From the NCBI GenBank assembly GCA_035629935.1, contig DASQLQ010000048.1:9361-73360 (forward strand): a stretch of DNA of 64,000 nt, read 5' to 3'. Each line of letters starts with the position of its first letter. Within the stretch, counting starts at the first letter, position 1. The position numbers were made by a program, and so were the translations under genes. Positions 36,470 to 46,216 of this stretch are shown here, one piece after another. Origin of the DNA: DASQLQ01 sp035629935 (GTDB lineage Bacteria > Actinomycetota > CADDZG01 > WHSQ01). The notes beneath the pieces were generated by a model. That model saw nothing but the letters and a program-made list of their open reading frames with translations. It searched no databases and had not been told where the DNA came from.

Positions 36470-36787
36470 ATGACGACGATCAAGGCAACGTGCCAGGAGT
36501 GTGGAGAGGTCGATCTAACCGCCGACGAGATCCTTCTGAGGATCGGGTCCGCCGCAGCCTCGAACACCTATGCGTTCACGTGTCCGAGCTGCACCGAGTT
36601 CGTCGAGAAGCCGGCCGACGAGAGGATCGTCAGACTGCTTCTGTCGGGTGGGGTTCTGCCCCAGCTGGTTCACGTGCCGGCCGAGGCGCTGGAGCCCAAA
36701 GGCGGGCCGCCGATCAACTACGACGACGTGCTGGCCTTCCACGAGCTCCTCGAGCGAGACGACTGGTTCGACCAACTCGTTTCTTAA
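36470..36787 (+). CDS. Small zinc-ribbon protein, unknown function
   Basis: A 105-aa protein with two CxxC pairs, CQEC (residues 8-11) and CPSC (38-41), probably one zinc site. The C-terminal part (EALEPKGGPPINYDDVLAFH, ELLERDDWFDQLV) looks like a short helical region found in similar actinobacterial proteins. No enzymatic motif. The ATG follows GAGA. It lies 37 bases upstream of tatA. Function is not recognised. Confidence 0.8.
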   Translation: MTTIKATCQECGEVDLTADEILLRIGSAAASNTYAFTCPSCTEFVEKPADERIVRLLLSGGVLPQLVHVPAEALEPKGGPPINYDDVLAFHELLERDDWFDQLVS

Positions 36788-36824
36788 TGAGCTGAGGGCA
36801 GTCGCACCCACCTAGACTGCCTCC

Positions 36825-37088
36825 ATGCCTCAGATCGGCCCACTCGAGATCATCGTCGTCGCGATGCTGGCCCTGATCGTGTTCGGCCCCGAGAAGCTGC
36901 CCGGGATGCTTCGCACCGTCGGCAAGACGCTCGGCGAGCTGCGCCGGATGGCCTCCGAAGTGAAGAGCGACTTCTCCTCGGGCCTCAACGACCCGCCCGA
37001 CCCCGACCCGCCGAAGCCCGCTGCGCCCCCGACGCCGGCCACCCCCGAGACCCCTACCGAAACGGTGGTTGATGGCGGACCCGAGTAA
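36825..37088 (+). CDS. tatA: Twin-arginine translocase subunit TatA/TatB
   Basis: Membrane component of the folded-protein export system. One N-terminal transmembrane helix (IGPLEIIVVAMLALIVF), the FGPEKLPG hinge, an amphipathic helix (LRTVGKTLGELRRMASEVKS), and a Pro/Ala/Glu disordered tail; 87 aa. Sequence alone does not separate TatA from TatB cleanly. Its 3' end overlaps the tatC start. Confidence 0.92.
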   Translation: MPQIGPLEIIVVAMLALIVFGPEKLPGMLRTVGKTLGELRRMASEVKSDFSSGLNDPPDPDPPKPAAPPTPATPETPTETVVDGGPE

Positions 37089-37881
37089 CCTCCGCCGGCG
37101 CCGCCTTAACTTCATGAGGCGCAAGCAGGGGAACAGGACGACCTCGATGACGGTCGTGGAGCATCTCGTCGAGCTGCGCCGCAGGCTGGTCTTCTCGGGC
37201 CTGGCGTTCATCCTTCTGTCGACTATCGCCTTCTTCTTCTACGAGCCCATCCTGAGATTCGTGCAGGCTCCCTTATGCGACCTCGACCCAGAGTTGCTCG
37301 GCCCCCAAGGATGTCGCCTCGTTTTCAACAAGGTTTTCGGCGGCTTCATGTTCCGGTTGAAGATGACCGCACTGGTCGGATTGATCGTTTCGATGCCGGT
37401 CTGGCTCTACCAGCTGTTCGCTTTCATCGTGCCCGGTCTGACCTCCAAGGAGCGGCGCTACGCCGTTCCGTTCGTGATCTCGTCGGTGTTCCTGTTCCTG
37501 GTCGGGTCGTTCCTGGCCTACCTCACGATGCCGACGGGGATCAGGATCCTTATCGCGATAGCGGGGCCGGAGCTCGTGCCTCTCCTCGGGGCGGAGGAAT
37601 ACCTGAGCTTCGTGGGGCTGATGTTCCTCGGATTCGGCCTTCTCTTCGAGCTTCCCTTGGTTCTGTTCTTCCTCGGGCTGGCCGAAGTGGTATCTGTAGA
37701 ACAGCTAAGGCGTCAGCGCAAGGCAGCGTTCGTAGGGATCGTTGCTCTTTCGGCGATCGTTACGCCGAGCCAGGACCCCTACACGATGCTCGTCTTGGCC
37801 GTGCCTATCTATCTGTTGTACGAGTTGACGATCTTCATCTTGAAGATCGTCATGCGAAGGCGGGCCCAGGAGAAGACATGA
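37072..37881 (+). CDS. tatC: Twin-arginine translocase subunit TatC
   Basis: Polytopic receptor for twin-arginine signal peptides. N-terminal TVVEHLVELRRRLVFSGLAF, a periplasmic loop, then MPVWLYQLFAFIVPGLTSKE and SAIVTPSQDPYTMLVLAVPI are the family signatures, with six hydrophobic segments in 269 aa. ATG 37072 is used; a TTG one codon before is also possible. The stop overlaps the next gene by 4 bases. Confidence 0.96.
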   Translation: MADPSNLRRRRLNFMRRKQGNRTTSMTVVEHLVELRRRLVFSGLAFILLSTIAFFFYEPILRFVQAPLCDLDPELLGPQGCRLVFNKVFGGFMFRLKMTALVGLIVSMPVWLYQLFAFIVPGLTSKERRYAVPFVISSVFLFLVGSFLAYLTMPTGIRILIAIAGPELVPLLGAEEYLSFVGLMFLGFGLLFELPLVLFFLGLAEVVSVEQLRRQRKAAFVGIVALSAIVTPSQDPYTMLVLAVPIYLLYELTIFILKIVMRRRAQEKT

Positions 37882-38483
37882 GTGTGACCGAGCTCCAGCA
37901 GCACGATCGATTCGTCGTTCGTCAGTTGATCAAGCCCATGATCAACGTCTATCGCGTAACCGCGGGGGACGATCCCAAGAACCTCGGCCCCCTCGTAGCT
38001 TTCGTGCGTCAGAAGAGGCTCGCGTTCAAAGAGCAGATCAGTGTGTTCGCAGACGAGAACAGCACTCAGCTTCTCTTCCAGATCAAAGCTCGTAAGGTGA
38101 TGGAGATCGGCGGCAGTTACGACGTGACGGCCGCGGAGGGCACACCGATCGGGGTCCTCGAGAAGCGATTCAAGAAGTCGCTGGTGCGATCGACCTGGTG
38201 TGTGAAGGATCCGAACGGCACCGAGCTGATGTTGGCCCAGGAGGCGAGCGCTGCCATCGCCATCCTGCGACGGGTGAAGGAAGTCTTCCCGTACACGGAC
38301 CTGATCCCGCTTCCCTATGGGTTCTCTTTCACCAGCAACGGGGGAGAGATAGGCACGTTCCGGCGAGTGATCAGCCTGCGCGATCAGTACGTGTTGGACC
38401 TCTCCGGAGACGCCGGCAGAGCTATCGATCGCCGCCTTGCGATTGCGCTTGCCATAGCTCTGGACGCCCTTCAAGGTCGATAA
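37878..38483 (+). CDS. LURP-one-related / scramblase-like protein
   Basis: Tubby-like beta-barrel family (LURP-one-related, phospholipid-scramblase-related), 201 aa. Family-like segments: VRQKRLAFKEQISVFADENS, LFQIKARKVMEIGGSYDVTA, TPIGVLEKRFKKSLVRSTWC. No transmembrane helix or signal peptide. Its function in bacteria is unknown; a lipid-facing role is inference from the family name. Coupled to tatC by ATGA. Confidence 0.82.
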   Translation: MSVTELQQHDRFVVRQLIKPMINVYRVTAGDDPKNLGPLVAFVRQKRLAFKEQISVFADENSTQLLFQIKARKVMEIGGSYDVTAAEGTPIGVLEKRFKKSLVRSTWCVKDPNGTELMLAQEASAAIAILRRVKEVFPYTDLIPLPYGFSFTSNGGEIGTFRRVISLRDQYVLDLSGDAGRAIDRRLAIALAIALDALQGR

Positions 38484-38492
38484 ACTCCGGCC

Positions 38493-39173
38493 GTGGCTAT
38501 CAAGGGCAAGAAGAAGAAACGATCCCGCCAACCCTCCCGACGCCCCGCGTCTGCTCCGAGGCCGGTGTCGGGCGCAGGCCGCAAGCCCCCCTGGTATCAG
38601 ACCGCCGGGGGCCGCGCCGCCGCCGGGATCGCCATCGGCGTCCTCTTGATCGCCGGTCTCGTCTGGTTCAAGACGTCACGCGACGATCAGAAGGCTCTGG
38701 AACGCCGACAGGAGTCGCTCGAGAGTGCCACCGGCGACGTCCAGGCTCTCCTGCAGCAGATCTCACCGTCGGCGGCGAGGATGATCACCGCTCAACCCGA
38801 CAACAAGGACCTGGCGAAGGATGTGGGGATCTGGACGAAGACATTCACGGATGCCCAGACCGAGATGACGGGAACCATCAGCGAGGCTCCGCCAGAAGTG
38901 GATCTTGCCAACCGCATGCTGTTCCAAGCGGTTCTGCAATACGTCGCAGCGGCCGAGACCTACAAGCTCATCCCGGACGCGCCGGAGAACCTCCAGGACG
39001 AGCTGCTGGAGCGCGCCGGTGCGCAGGTAACCGCGGCGGATGGGTCGTGGGCGTCGGGGGTCGAGATATTGAACAGTGAAAGGTCCGACGTGGGACTCGA
39101 CCCGGTTCCCATCCGGAACCCCACCACCGCCAGCGATCAGCCGGGTGGAACCACAGTCCCTCTAGGTGGCTGA
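38493..39173 (+). CDS. Single-pass membrane protein of unknown function
   Basis: A 226-aa protein: a highly basic N terminus (about 35 residues, Lys/Arg/Pro), one transmembrane helix (AAAGIAIGVLLIAGLVWF, about 43-60), then an extracytoplasmic helical domain rich in Gln/Glu/Ala and a Pro/Gly/Thr tail. The orientation (basic end inside) is inferred. No family recognised. It starts at GTG and overlaps the helY start by 8 bases, suggesting co-expression. Confidence 0.78.
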   Translation: MAIKGKKKKRSRQPSRRPASAPRPVSGAGRKPPWYQTAGGRAAAGIAIGVLLIAGLVWFKTSRDDQKALERRQESLESATGDVQALLQQISPSAARMITAQPDNKDLAKDVGIWTKTFTDAQTEMTGTISEAPPEVDLANRMLFQAVLQYVAAAETYKLIPDAPENLQDELLERAGAQVTAADGSWASGVEILNSERSDVGLDPVPIRNPTTASDQPGGTTVPLGG

Positions 39174-41826
39174 GAGGTCGGGCAACTCACCCGATCTCCT
39201 CGATCGGTTCCGAGCCGCCTACGGATTCCCGTTCGACCCCTTCCAGATCGAAGCGTGCACCGCCCTACAGGACGGATCTTCGGTGCTCGTCGCGGCCCCC
39301 ACCGGCGCGGGAAAGACGGTCGTAGGCGAGTTCGCTGCCTGGTTGGCGCTGCAACGCGGAGGCAAAACGTTCTATACGACCCCTATCAAGGCGCTCTCGA
39401 ATCAGAAGTATGGCGACTTCCTCGGGATCTACGGCCCGGACGACGTGGGGTTGCTGACCGGCGACAACTCCGTTAACTCCACCGCGTCCTGCGTGGTGAT
39501 GACCACCGAAGTCTTGCGCAACATGATCTACGAGGATTCGCCGACGTTACGCGGCCTTCACTACGTAGTCCTCGACGAGGTCCACTATCTCCAGGACCCT
39601 TACCGCGGCGCCGTGTGGGAAGAGATCCTGATCCATCTACCCGTCGACGTTCAGATCGTTTCGCTGTCGGCGACCGTCTCGAACGCCGAGGAGTTCGGTG
39701 AGTGGCTGCAGACCTTGAGGGGACGCACGGAGGTCATCATCGAAGAGAAGCGGCCCGTCGAGATCCGTCACTGGTACTTCGCAGGCGACGAACTGCTTCC
39801 TATGTTCGTTCGGTACGGCGGGGGGGACGAGGTGGTACCGAACCCGCGCGGACGACAGTTCGACACGGCACGGAGTAGGGGGGCCGAGAGGCCACAACGT
39901 GGAGGGAAACGTCCCCGTGCCAAGCGAAGGATCCCTTTCCGAACGGATGTCGTCGACAGGCTCAACTGGGAGGACATGCTCCCGGCCATCTACTTCATCT
40001 TTTCCCGACGCGGTTGCGATGAAGCTGTTCGGCAATGCATGCGCGACAACGTTCGACTCACCGATCAGAAGGAGCGGGCCGAGATCCTTCAATACGCCGA
40101 GTCACGGGTTGCCGATCTGTCGCCCAACGAGCTCGACGTGCTCGGCTACGCGAACTGGATAGAAGGCCTGGCACGGGGTGTAGCCGCCCACCACGCCGGG
40201 ATGATCCCGCCGTTCAAGGAAACGGTCGAGGAGTTGTTCGGTCGTTCCCTGGTGAAGGTCGTGTTCGCCACCGAGACTCTGGCCCTGGGGATCAACATGC
40301 CCGCTCGCACCGTGGCGATCGAAAGCCTCATGAAGTTCACCGGCGAGAAGCACGAGATGATGACGCCCGGTCAGTACACGCAGCTCTCGGGCCGAGCCGG
40401 GCGCCGGGGCATCGATGAGGTAGGACACTCCTGTGTCCTGCTGCAGCGATTCATCCAGTTCGACGCGATCACCCGGCTGGCCTCCACAAGGACGTATCCG
40501 CTCGTTTCGTCGTTCCGGCCCTCGTACAACATGGCAGTGAACATGATCCGCAACTACACGCGCAGTGAGGCGGAGCATCTCGTGAACTCCTCGTTCGCCC
40601 AGTTCCAAGCCGATCGCGACGTCGTCAAGCTCGAGCGAGCCGTCGAAAGCAATAGCGCGTACCTCTCTGTGTACAAGGAACGGATGAAGTGCGACAGGGG
40701 TGACTTCGATGAGTACTGGGCACTGGTAAAGAAGAAACGAAACGCGGAAAGGAAGGCTCCGGGAGAGCCACGCGACAGAAAGGTTCTCGACGCGATCTCG
40801 CGCCTGCGGCGTGGAGACGTGATCGACGTCCCCACCGGTAAGAAGAAGGGCCGCTACGCGGTGATCGACATCTCTCAAAGCAAGTCCGAGCGCCGGCCCA
40901 AGGTCCTCGCCCTGTCGGAGTCGCGCTCGCTGCAGCGATTCGCACCAACTGATTTCCACGAGCCTCCTAGCGCGATCGCCACCTTGCGGCTGCCGAAAGG
41001 CTTCCAGATGCGCGATGCCGGGGCGCGGCGGGATGTCGCCGCCCGGCTGAAGACCGTCGTGCCGAAACGCTTCAAGGAGAACGTTACCGACCGCCCGGTC
41101 AGGGGGATCGAGAAGCTCGAGGAACAACTAACGGAGCATCCTTGTCACAGCTGCCCCGAGCTGAAACGGCATGTCCATTTCGCCGAACGGGCAGAACGTT
41201 TGAGGAAAGAGATAGCAGGCAACGAACGGAGGATCAACCGTCGCACGGGGACGTTAGCTCGCCGGTTCGATCAGGTCGTGGAAGTGCTGCAGGCACTCGA
41301 TTACGTGGATGGATGGATGCTGACGGGACGCGGAGAACGGCTGACGCGTGTGTACAACGAGTCGGATCTTCTAGTCGTCGAGGCCGTCGAGCGCGATCTC
41401 TTCAGCGGCCTGGATGCCGCCGAACTGGCAGCGGTCTGCTCCTCGCTCGTCTACGAGGCGCGCGGCCCCGACCTGGGCATCGTTGCCGAGATGCCGACCA
41501 GGGCATCGGACACGGTCTGGAAGTCATTGATGAAGCTGTGGCGGCAGATCCGGCGGGAAGAGGAATCCCGCTCGCTCGAGCTCACTAGGGAGCCGGACCC
41601 CGGATTCGCCGAACGGGCGCACATGTGGGCCTCCGGCAAGCCTCTGGAGATCGTGTTGGAGGAGGACGATGCCCCGGGCGACTTCGTCCGCTCGGTGAAA
41701 CAGCTGATCGACCTTCTTAGACAGATAGAAGAGGTCGCCCCCTCAGACGAGCTCGCCGAGTGCGTCTCGGAAGCCATAACCAATCTAAGCAGGGGTGTGG
41801 TTGCCTATTCTTCGGTTGCACTCTGA
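39166..41826 (+). CDS. helY: HelY-type Ski2-like DEAD/DEAH-box helicase
   Basis: Superfamily 2 RNA helicase (886 aa) related to Mtr4/Ski2 and mycobacterial HelY. Motifs in order: Walker A APTGAGKT (residues 44-51), DEVHYLQDPYRG (DEVH box), SLSATVSNAEEFGEWL (SAT), TLALGINMPARTV and LSGRAGRRGIDEVG. A C-terminal DSHCT-like region follows, containing the Cys-bearing insert HPCHSCPELKRHVHFAERAE. Starts at GTG. The order tatA-tatC-helY is familiar from actinobacteria. Confidence 0.93.
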   Translation: MAERSGNSPDLLDRFRAAYGFPFDPFQIEACTALQDGSSVLVAAPTGAGKTVVGEFAAWLALQRGGKTFYTTPIKALSNQKYGDFLGIYGPDDVGLLTGDNSVNSTASCVVMTTEVLRNMIYEDSPTLRGLHYVVLDEVHYLQDPYRGAVWEEILIHLPVDVQIVSLSATVSNAEEFGEWLQTLRGRTEVIIEEKRPVEIRHWYFAGDELLPMFVRYGGGDEVVPNPRGRQFDTARSRGAERPQRGGKRPRAKRRIPFRTDVVDRLNWEDMLPAIYFIFSRRGCDEAVRQCMRDNVRLTDQKERAEILQYAESRVADLSPNELDVLGYANWIEGLARGVAAHHAGMIPPFKETVEELFGRSLVKVVFATETLALGINMPARTVAIESLMKFTGEKHEMMTPGQYTQLSGRAGRRGIDEVGHSCVLLQRFIQFDAITRLASTRTYPLVSSFRPSYNMAVNMIRNYTRSEAEHLVNSSFAQFQADRDVVKLERAVESNSAYLSVYKERMKCDRGDFDEYWALVKKKRNAERKAPGEPRDRKVLDAISRLRRGDVIDVPTGKKKGRYAVIDISQSKSERRPKVLALSESRSLQRFAPTDFHEPPSAIATLRLPKGFQMRDAGARRDVAARLKTVVPKRFKENVTDRPVRGIEKLEEQLTEHPCHSCPELKRHVHFAERAERLRKEIAGNERRINRRTGTLARRFDQVVEVLQALDYVDGWMLTGRGERLTRVYNESDLLVVEAVERDLFSGLDAAELAAVCSSLVYEARGPDLGIVAEMPTRASDTVWKSLMKLWRQIRREEESRSLELTREPDPGFAERAHMWASGKPLEIVLEEDDAPGDFVRSVKQLIDLLRQIEEVAPSDELAECVSEAITNLSRGVVAYSSVAL

Positions 41827-41838
41827 GAGGATTCTCTG

Positions 41839-43035
41839 ATGCGTGATGTTTTCGTGGTCGATGCTCTGAGGACACCGATGGGGCGGTTCGGGGGAGCGTT
41901 CGCATCGGTCCGTCCAGACGACCTTGCCGCCCATGTCATCCGGGCGCTTGTCGAACGCAACCGGGTTCCCACCGACATGATCGACGATGTGTTGTGGGGT
42001 GCCGCCAATCAAGCCGGCGAGGACAATCGGAACGTCGCGCGCATGGCGGCGCTGCTGGCGGGACTTCCCGTCGAGGTACCGGGTGCCACAGTCAATCGCT
42101 TGTGTGGATCCGGGCTCGAGGCCGTGAACTGCGGCTATCGAGAGATCAGGACGGAAGAGGCCGAGATCATCCTGGCGGGTGGCTCCGAGTCGATGACCCG
42201 TGCCCCATTCGTGATGTCCAAGGCGGCTAAGGCGTTCGACAGGAACGTGGAGATCTTCGACACCTCGATCGGTTGGCGATTCACGAACCCAAAACTCGCG
42301 GAGCGCTACGGGAGCCATGCGATGGGGGAGACGGCCGAGTTCGTCGGCCGCGACTACCAGGTGACACGCGAGGAGCAGGATGCGTTCGCGCTGCAGAGTC
42401 ACCAGAGAGCGGTCGCAGCCACCGGGGCGGGACGATTCGACGATGAGCTGATCCCCGTCGAGGTCCCTCAACGAAAGGGAGACCCGCTTCGCATCACGCA
42501 CGATGAGCCGCCCCGCCCCGATACAACGATCGAGAAGCTGGCGCGACTGAAGCCTGCGTTCACGGAGGACGGCACGGTCACGGCCGGGAACTCCTCCGGG
42601 TTGAACGACGGAGCAGCAGTCACGCTGCTGGCTTCGGAGGCTGCCGTTCGCGAGAATGCCTGGACACCTTTGGCGCGGATCGTTACGTCTGCCGTGGCGG
42701 GTGTCGCACCGAAAACGATGGGTGTCGGGCCCGTCTATGCCACGCGCAAGGCATTGAAGCGAGCCGGTCTATCCATCGAAGACATCGACCTGTTCGAGCT
42801 CAACGAAGCCTTTGCTGCCCAGTCACTTGCGTGCGTCAAGGAATTGGGCCTGGATCAAGCGAAAGTGAACGTAAACGGGGGCGCGATCGCTCTGGGCCAC
42901 CCACTGGGTTGCTCGGGTGCCCGGATCCTCACGACCCTCGTGCACGAGATGAAACGACGGGATGCTCGTTACGGTGTGGCCACGATGTGTATCGGGGTGG
43001 GCCAGGGGATCGCAACCATCGTCGAGCGAGTGTGA
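41839..43035 (+). CDS. Acetyl-CoA acetyltransferase (thiolase)
   Basis: Thiolase interconverting two acetyl-CoA with acetoacetyl-CoA, or cleaving 3-ketoacyl-CoA. The nucleophile Cys is in [19 protein letters not shown], the histidine in [19 protein letters not shown], and the second Cys in [16 protein letters not shown] (the usual CIGGG reads CIGVG). Length is 398 aa. It could serve butyrate/acetoacetate metabolism with the lysine cluster downstream or beta-oxidation; direction is not determinable. Overlaps the next gene by 4 bases. Confidence 0.93.
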   Translation: MRDVFVVDALRTPMGRFGGAFASVRPDDLAAHVIRALVERNRVPTDMIDDVLWGAANQAGEDNRNVARMAALLAGLPVEVPGATVNRLCGSGLEAVNCGYREIRTEEAEIILAGGSESMTRAPFVMSKAAKAFDRNVEIFDTSIGWRFTNPKLAERYGSHAMGETAEFVGRDYQVTREEQDAFALQSHQRAVAATGAGRFDDELIPVEVPQRKGDPLRITHDEPPRPDTTIEKLARLKPAFTEDGTVTAGNSSGLNDGAAVTLLASEAAVRENAWTPLARIVTSAVAGVAPKTMGVGPVYATRKALKRAGLSIEDIDLFELNEAFAAQSLACVKELGLDQAKVNVNGGAIALGHPLGCSGARILTTLVHEMKRRDARYGVATMCIGVGQGIATIVERV

Positions 43036-44423
43036 CCGTCACCTTCCAGGACCTCGCCGATCTCATCGGCTCTCACAGGGTGAGCGTTCATCCTGCGGAC
43101 CTTCACCGGCACGCGCTCGATCGATCAACCGGGGCCCTGATCGCCAAACGCTCGGGGGTCTACGGCTTGCCCTTGTGTGTGCTGCGTCCATCATCGACCG
43201 CGCATGTGGCGCAGATCCTCGAGTGGGCCGATCGCAATAAGACGGCGGTGGTCCCCTATGGGGGTGGCTCCGGGGTGTGCGAGGCGATAGAGGCTGAAGA
43301 CCGGGTCGTGATCGAGCTCCGCGCGATGGAAGAGATCCTCGAGTTCGATGAGAGGTCGCGTCTCGTGCGCTGTCAGGCCGGAGTGATGGGGCCGGATCTG
43401 AGCAAGGCACTGGCTTCATGGGGGTACATGCTGGGCCACGAGCCGCAATCGGTTGCCATCTCGACGGTCGGAGGGTGGGTGGCGACCCGCGCCAGTGGGC
43501 AGTTGTCGGCTCGTTACGGCGGGATAGAGGACGTCGTTGCGGGGCTCGAAGCCGTACTACCGGGGGGGCGGGTCGTGCGGTCGAAAGCGGTTCCTCGCCG
43601 ATCCGCCGGGCCCGATGTCGCCTCCCTCATGTTCGGCTCGGAGGGAACCCTCGGGATCGTGACAGAGGTCACCTTGAGGGTCTCGCCTCTGCCCGCCACT
43701 CGGATCGACAGATGCGTCAGGTTCGAACACGTCCGCGACGGAGTGGAAGCGTGCCGGAAGCTCGCTCAGTCCGACCTGGACCCGACGCTGGTGCGCTTCT
43801 ACGACCGGGAGGACGCCACCATCTTCCTCAGACATCACGAGGGGGAGCCACTCGAGCCATTCATGTTGCTGTCATTCGAGGGCAATGAGGCCGACCAGCG
43901 GGCCCGGGCTTCAGTGCAGCTAACGGGAGGTAAGCCCGGCAACGACTCGTTGGTCGATCACTGGTGGGAGCATCGAAACGATGCCGTCGACGAGTTCCGC
44001 ACGCTCATGGAAGGCCAGGGTGTGCTCGGCCCCCACGCTCTGGTCGACACGATGGAGGTGTCGGGATCGTGGTCTTCGCTGCGCGACCTGTATCACGGGA
44101 TGAAAGAGGCTCTCGGGAAGGAGGCCGATCTTGTCGGCTGTCATCTTTCTCATATCTACCCGGACGGTTCATGCCTCTACTTCACGTTAGCTTCGGCCTG
44201 CCAGAGCGACGAAGAGGCCAAAGCGAAACTAGACAAGTGGTGGGAGGTCGGGATGCAGACGTGTCTCGGCGCCGGCGGATCGATCAGCCATCATCATGGG
44301 ATCGGCCGGCGTAAAGCGGCATGGTTGTCACGTGAGTTGGGTGGATGGTGGGATGTGTTGCGCGATGTGAAGAAAGCCATCGATCCCAACGGGATCATGA
44401 ATCCGGGGGCTCTGGGATTGTGA
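43032..44423 (+). CDS. FAD-linked oxidase, alkyldihydroxyacetonephosphate synthase-like
   Basis: Flavoprotein of the VAO/AGPS family (463 aa). The FAD-binding part includes [20 protein letters not shown] and [22 protein letters not shown] (two runs). The C-terminal half contains [14 protein letters not shown], the histidine-triplet motif of alkyl-DHAP synthases, and the cap domain [16 protein letters not shown]. In AGPS the reaction exchanges an acyl for an alkyl chain on DHAP; here this is a homology-based guess. GTG start overlaps the thiolase stop; end overlaps the kinase gene. Confidence 0.85.
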   Translation: MTVTFQDLADLIGSHRVSVHPADLHRHALDRSTGALIAKRSGVYGLPLCVLRPSSTAHVAQILEWADRNKTAVVPYGGGSGVCEAIEAEDRVVIELRAMEEILEFDERSRLVRCQAGVMGPDLSKALASWGYMLGHEPQSVAISTVGGWVATRASGQLSARYGGIEDVVAGLEAVLPGGRVVRSKAVPRRSAGPDVASLMFGSEGTLGIVTEVTLRVSPLPATRIDRCVRFEHVRDGVEACRKLAQSDLDPTLVRFYDREDATIFLRHHEGEPLEPFMLLSFEGNEADQRARASVQLTGGKPGNDSLVDHWWEHRNDAVDEFRTLMEGQGVLGPHALVDTMEVSGSWSSLRDLYHGMKEALGKEADLVGCHLSHIYPDGSCLYFTLASACQSDEEAKAKLDKWWEVGMQTCLGAGGSISHHHGIGRRKAAWLSRELGGWWDVLRDVKKAIDPNGIMNPGALGL

Positions 44424-45343
44424 ATTCGCCATTCGGACCGATGCTTCTCGTCTGCAACTCGCGTTCGGGACGCGGGGGCGTGGCGAAAACACTTCCGCTG
44501 GTCGAGCAGTCATTGAGAGAGCGCGAGCTCGAGTACGAGATCGCACACACGGAATACGCGGGTCACGCGATCGAACTGGCCCGTAAAGCCGTCGAAGGTG
44601 GAACCAGATTCCTCGTCGCGGTCGGGGGCGATGGGACGATCCACGAGGTCGTCAACGGGATGATCGAGGACGACGCCGCGATCAGGTCGGATGCCGTGCT
44701 AGGAGTCGTCGCTGCCGGAACGGGGTCGGACTTCATCAAGACGTACGGCCTTCCGACCGGAGCGCGCGCAGCCGTTTCGCACCTGGAAGGTGGCAACTCC
44801 TTCCCCATCGATATCGGCAAGATCACATACACCGAAGCCGATGGCTCGACTGTGGTTCGGTATTTCCCAAACATCGCCGAGGCGGGACTGGGGGCCGAGT
44901 GTGTAGCCAGGGCGGCCCGGCTGCCCCGCTGGCTGGGACCGACCGTGTACCTGGTCGCGTTCTGGCTCACGATGCGCAAACACCAGGCGGCTCAGGTGAA
45001 GGTTGATCTCGTCGATCGCACCTATGAGGGATACATGAACAACCTCGTGGTCGCGAACGGGCAGTTCTTCGGCGGCGGCATGAAGATCGCCCCCAAGGCC
45101 GCCCCGACGGATGGCTTGCTCGACATCCAGATCGAGCATGCTCGCAAACGAGAGGCGATCGCGATGATGCCCAAGGTTTTCAAAGGCGAGCACGTGCCCC
45201 ATCCGGACATCGTGGAAGCGAAACGCGTCAAGGTGTCGGTCGAGGCGAACCGGCCCTTAAGGATCGAAGCCGACGGTGAAGTGCTCGGCTACACCCCTGC
45301 CACATTCGAGGTTCTGAGAGACGCGATATCGCTAAAGGTCTAG
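44420..45343 (+). CDS. Diacylglycerol kinase-like lipid kinase
   Basis: DAGK catalytic-domain protein (307 aa), soluble or peripheral, like DgkB/YegS. The nucleotide motif VAVGGDGTIHEVVNGMIED and the GTGSDFIKTYGLP segment are intact. The C-terminal half has VVANGQFFGGGMKIAPKAAP and TDGLLDIQIEHARK, family features. The substrate is probably diacylglycerol or a related lipid. GTG start overlaps the flavoprotein stop. Its stop abuts the convergent hydrolase gene. Confidence 0.9.
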   Translation: MNSPFGPMLLVCNSRSGRGGVAKTLPLVEQSLRERELEYEIAHTEYAGHAIELARKAVEGGTRFLVAVGGDGTIHEVVNGMIEDDAAIRSDAVLGVVAAGTGSDFIKTYGLPTGARAAVSHLEGGNSFPIDIGKITYTEADGSTVVRYFPNIAEAGLGAECVARAARLPRWLGPTVYLVAFWLTMRKHQAAQVKVDLVDRTYEGYMNNLVVANGQFFGGGMKIAPKAAPTDGLLDIQIEHARKREAIAMMPKVFKGEHVPHPDIVEAKRVKVSVEANRPLRIEADGEVLGYTPATFEVLRDAISLKV

Positions 45344-46216
45344 CTAACTCCAGTCCTTAAAGAAGCGACGCATGTCATCGGACAGTTTCGCCGGGTACTC
45401 CAGAGGCAAGTAGTGCGTGGCTCGCTCGTAGACCTTCAATTCGACGTTGGGGATATCTGCAGCCATCTCGTGCTGGATCCGCAAAGGCGCGAACTGGTCC
45501 TTCTCGCCGGCTACGAGCAAAGTCGGCGCCTGTATGCCGGTCAGGAGGTCGGGATCCGCATCCCCAACGACGGCTTCGAACGAAGCCAGCAAGCGTTTCA
45601 GATCCGATCGCGTGAGCTCGTTTAGCAACTCGATGAGGCCTGAGGTGTCGGCGTTCGCCCCGACAAGGCCGGACTGCCTGATGAACCCGGTGATCTCCGG
45701 ACGTCCTACGAAAGCTTTGAACGGTCCCTCGAGGTAACCCGCGAAGTGCTTGGCGATCCCGGTGACGATCGGGAGCAGGGACGTGACCTCGAGATACCGG
45801 GGGAACCGCAGGGCCGCGTGCCCATAGCTACCGCACACGAGGACGAGTGCGGCGACCCTCTCGGGATAGCGGTAAGCGAACTCGAGCGCGATGCGCGATC
45901 CATTGCTCCAGGAAGCGAGCAGGCACCTCTCGTGACCGAAGTGATCCAGTACGGCGGCGGCATCCTCGGCTTGGGCGCCGGGATCGAGGTGGTCCGAGTT
46001 GGGGGGGCCGGAGTCCAACAAACCCCTGTGATCCCAGGAGAAGAGGCTTCGGTCCCGCGCTATGTCGACGAGCACTTTTCGCCAGGGGGCGATCGCGGCC
46101 CCCACTGCGTTCGCTATCAGGAGCGGGGTGCCCTCTGCCGTGTCCGACAGCCGGTGCGCAGCGATCATCGAGCCGTCGAAGGATCGCACCGTCTCGAAGG
46201 AGTCCGCGTCTCTCAC
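45344..46216 (-). CDS. Alpha/beta hydrolase
   Basis: Alpha/beta hydrolase of 290 aa, with nucleophile serine in LLASWSNGSRIALEFAYRYP, acid candidate in LLVAGEKDQFAPL, and histidine in YERATHYLPLEYPAKL. FSWDHRGLLDSGPPNSDHLD covers the oxyanion region. GTG at 46216 overlaps the glpD stop (GTGA), so an in-frame ATG at 46348 inside glpD is rejected. It is likely co-transcribed with glpD; the substrate is unknown, a lipid or glycerol ester is plausible. Confidence 0.85.
   Translation of the reverse strand: MRDADSFETVRSFDGSMIAAHRLSDTAEGTPLLIANAVGAAIAPWRKVLVDIARDRSLFSWDHRGLLDSGPPNSDHLDPGAQAEDAAAVLDHFGHERCLLASWSNGSRIALEFAYRYPERVAALVLVCGSYGHAALRFPRYLEVTSLLPIVTGIAKHFAGYLEGPFKAFVGRPEITGFIRQSGLVGANADTSGLIELLNELTRSDLKRLLASFEAVVGDADPDLLTGIQAPTLLVAGEKDQFAPLRIQHEMAADIPNVELKVYERATHYLPLEYPAKLSDDMRRFFKDWS

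Noticed and set aside
40102..41127. A 341-codon minus-strand frame opposite helY
   Set aside because: The plus strand encodes conserved helicase motifs through this region; the antisense product has no domain-like features.
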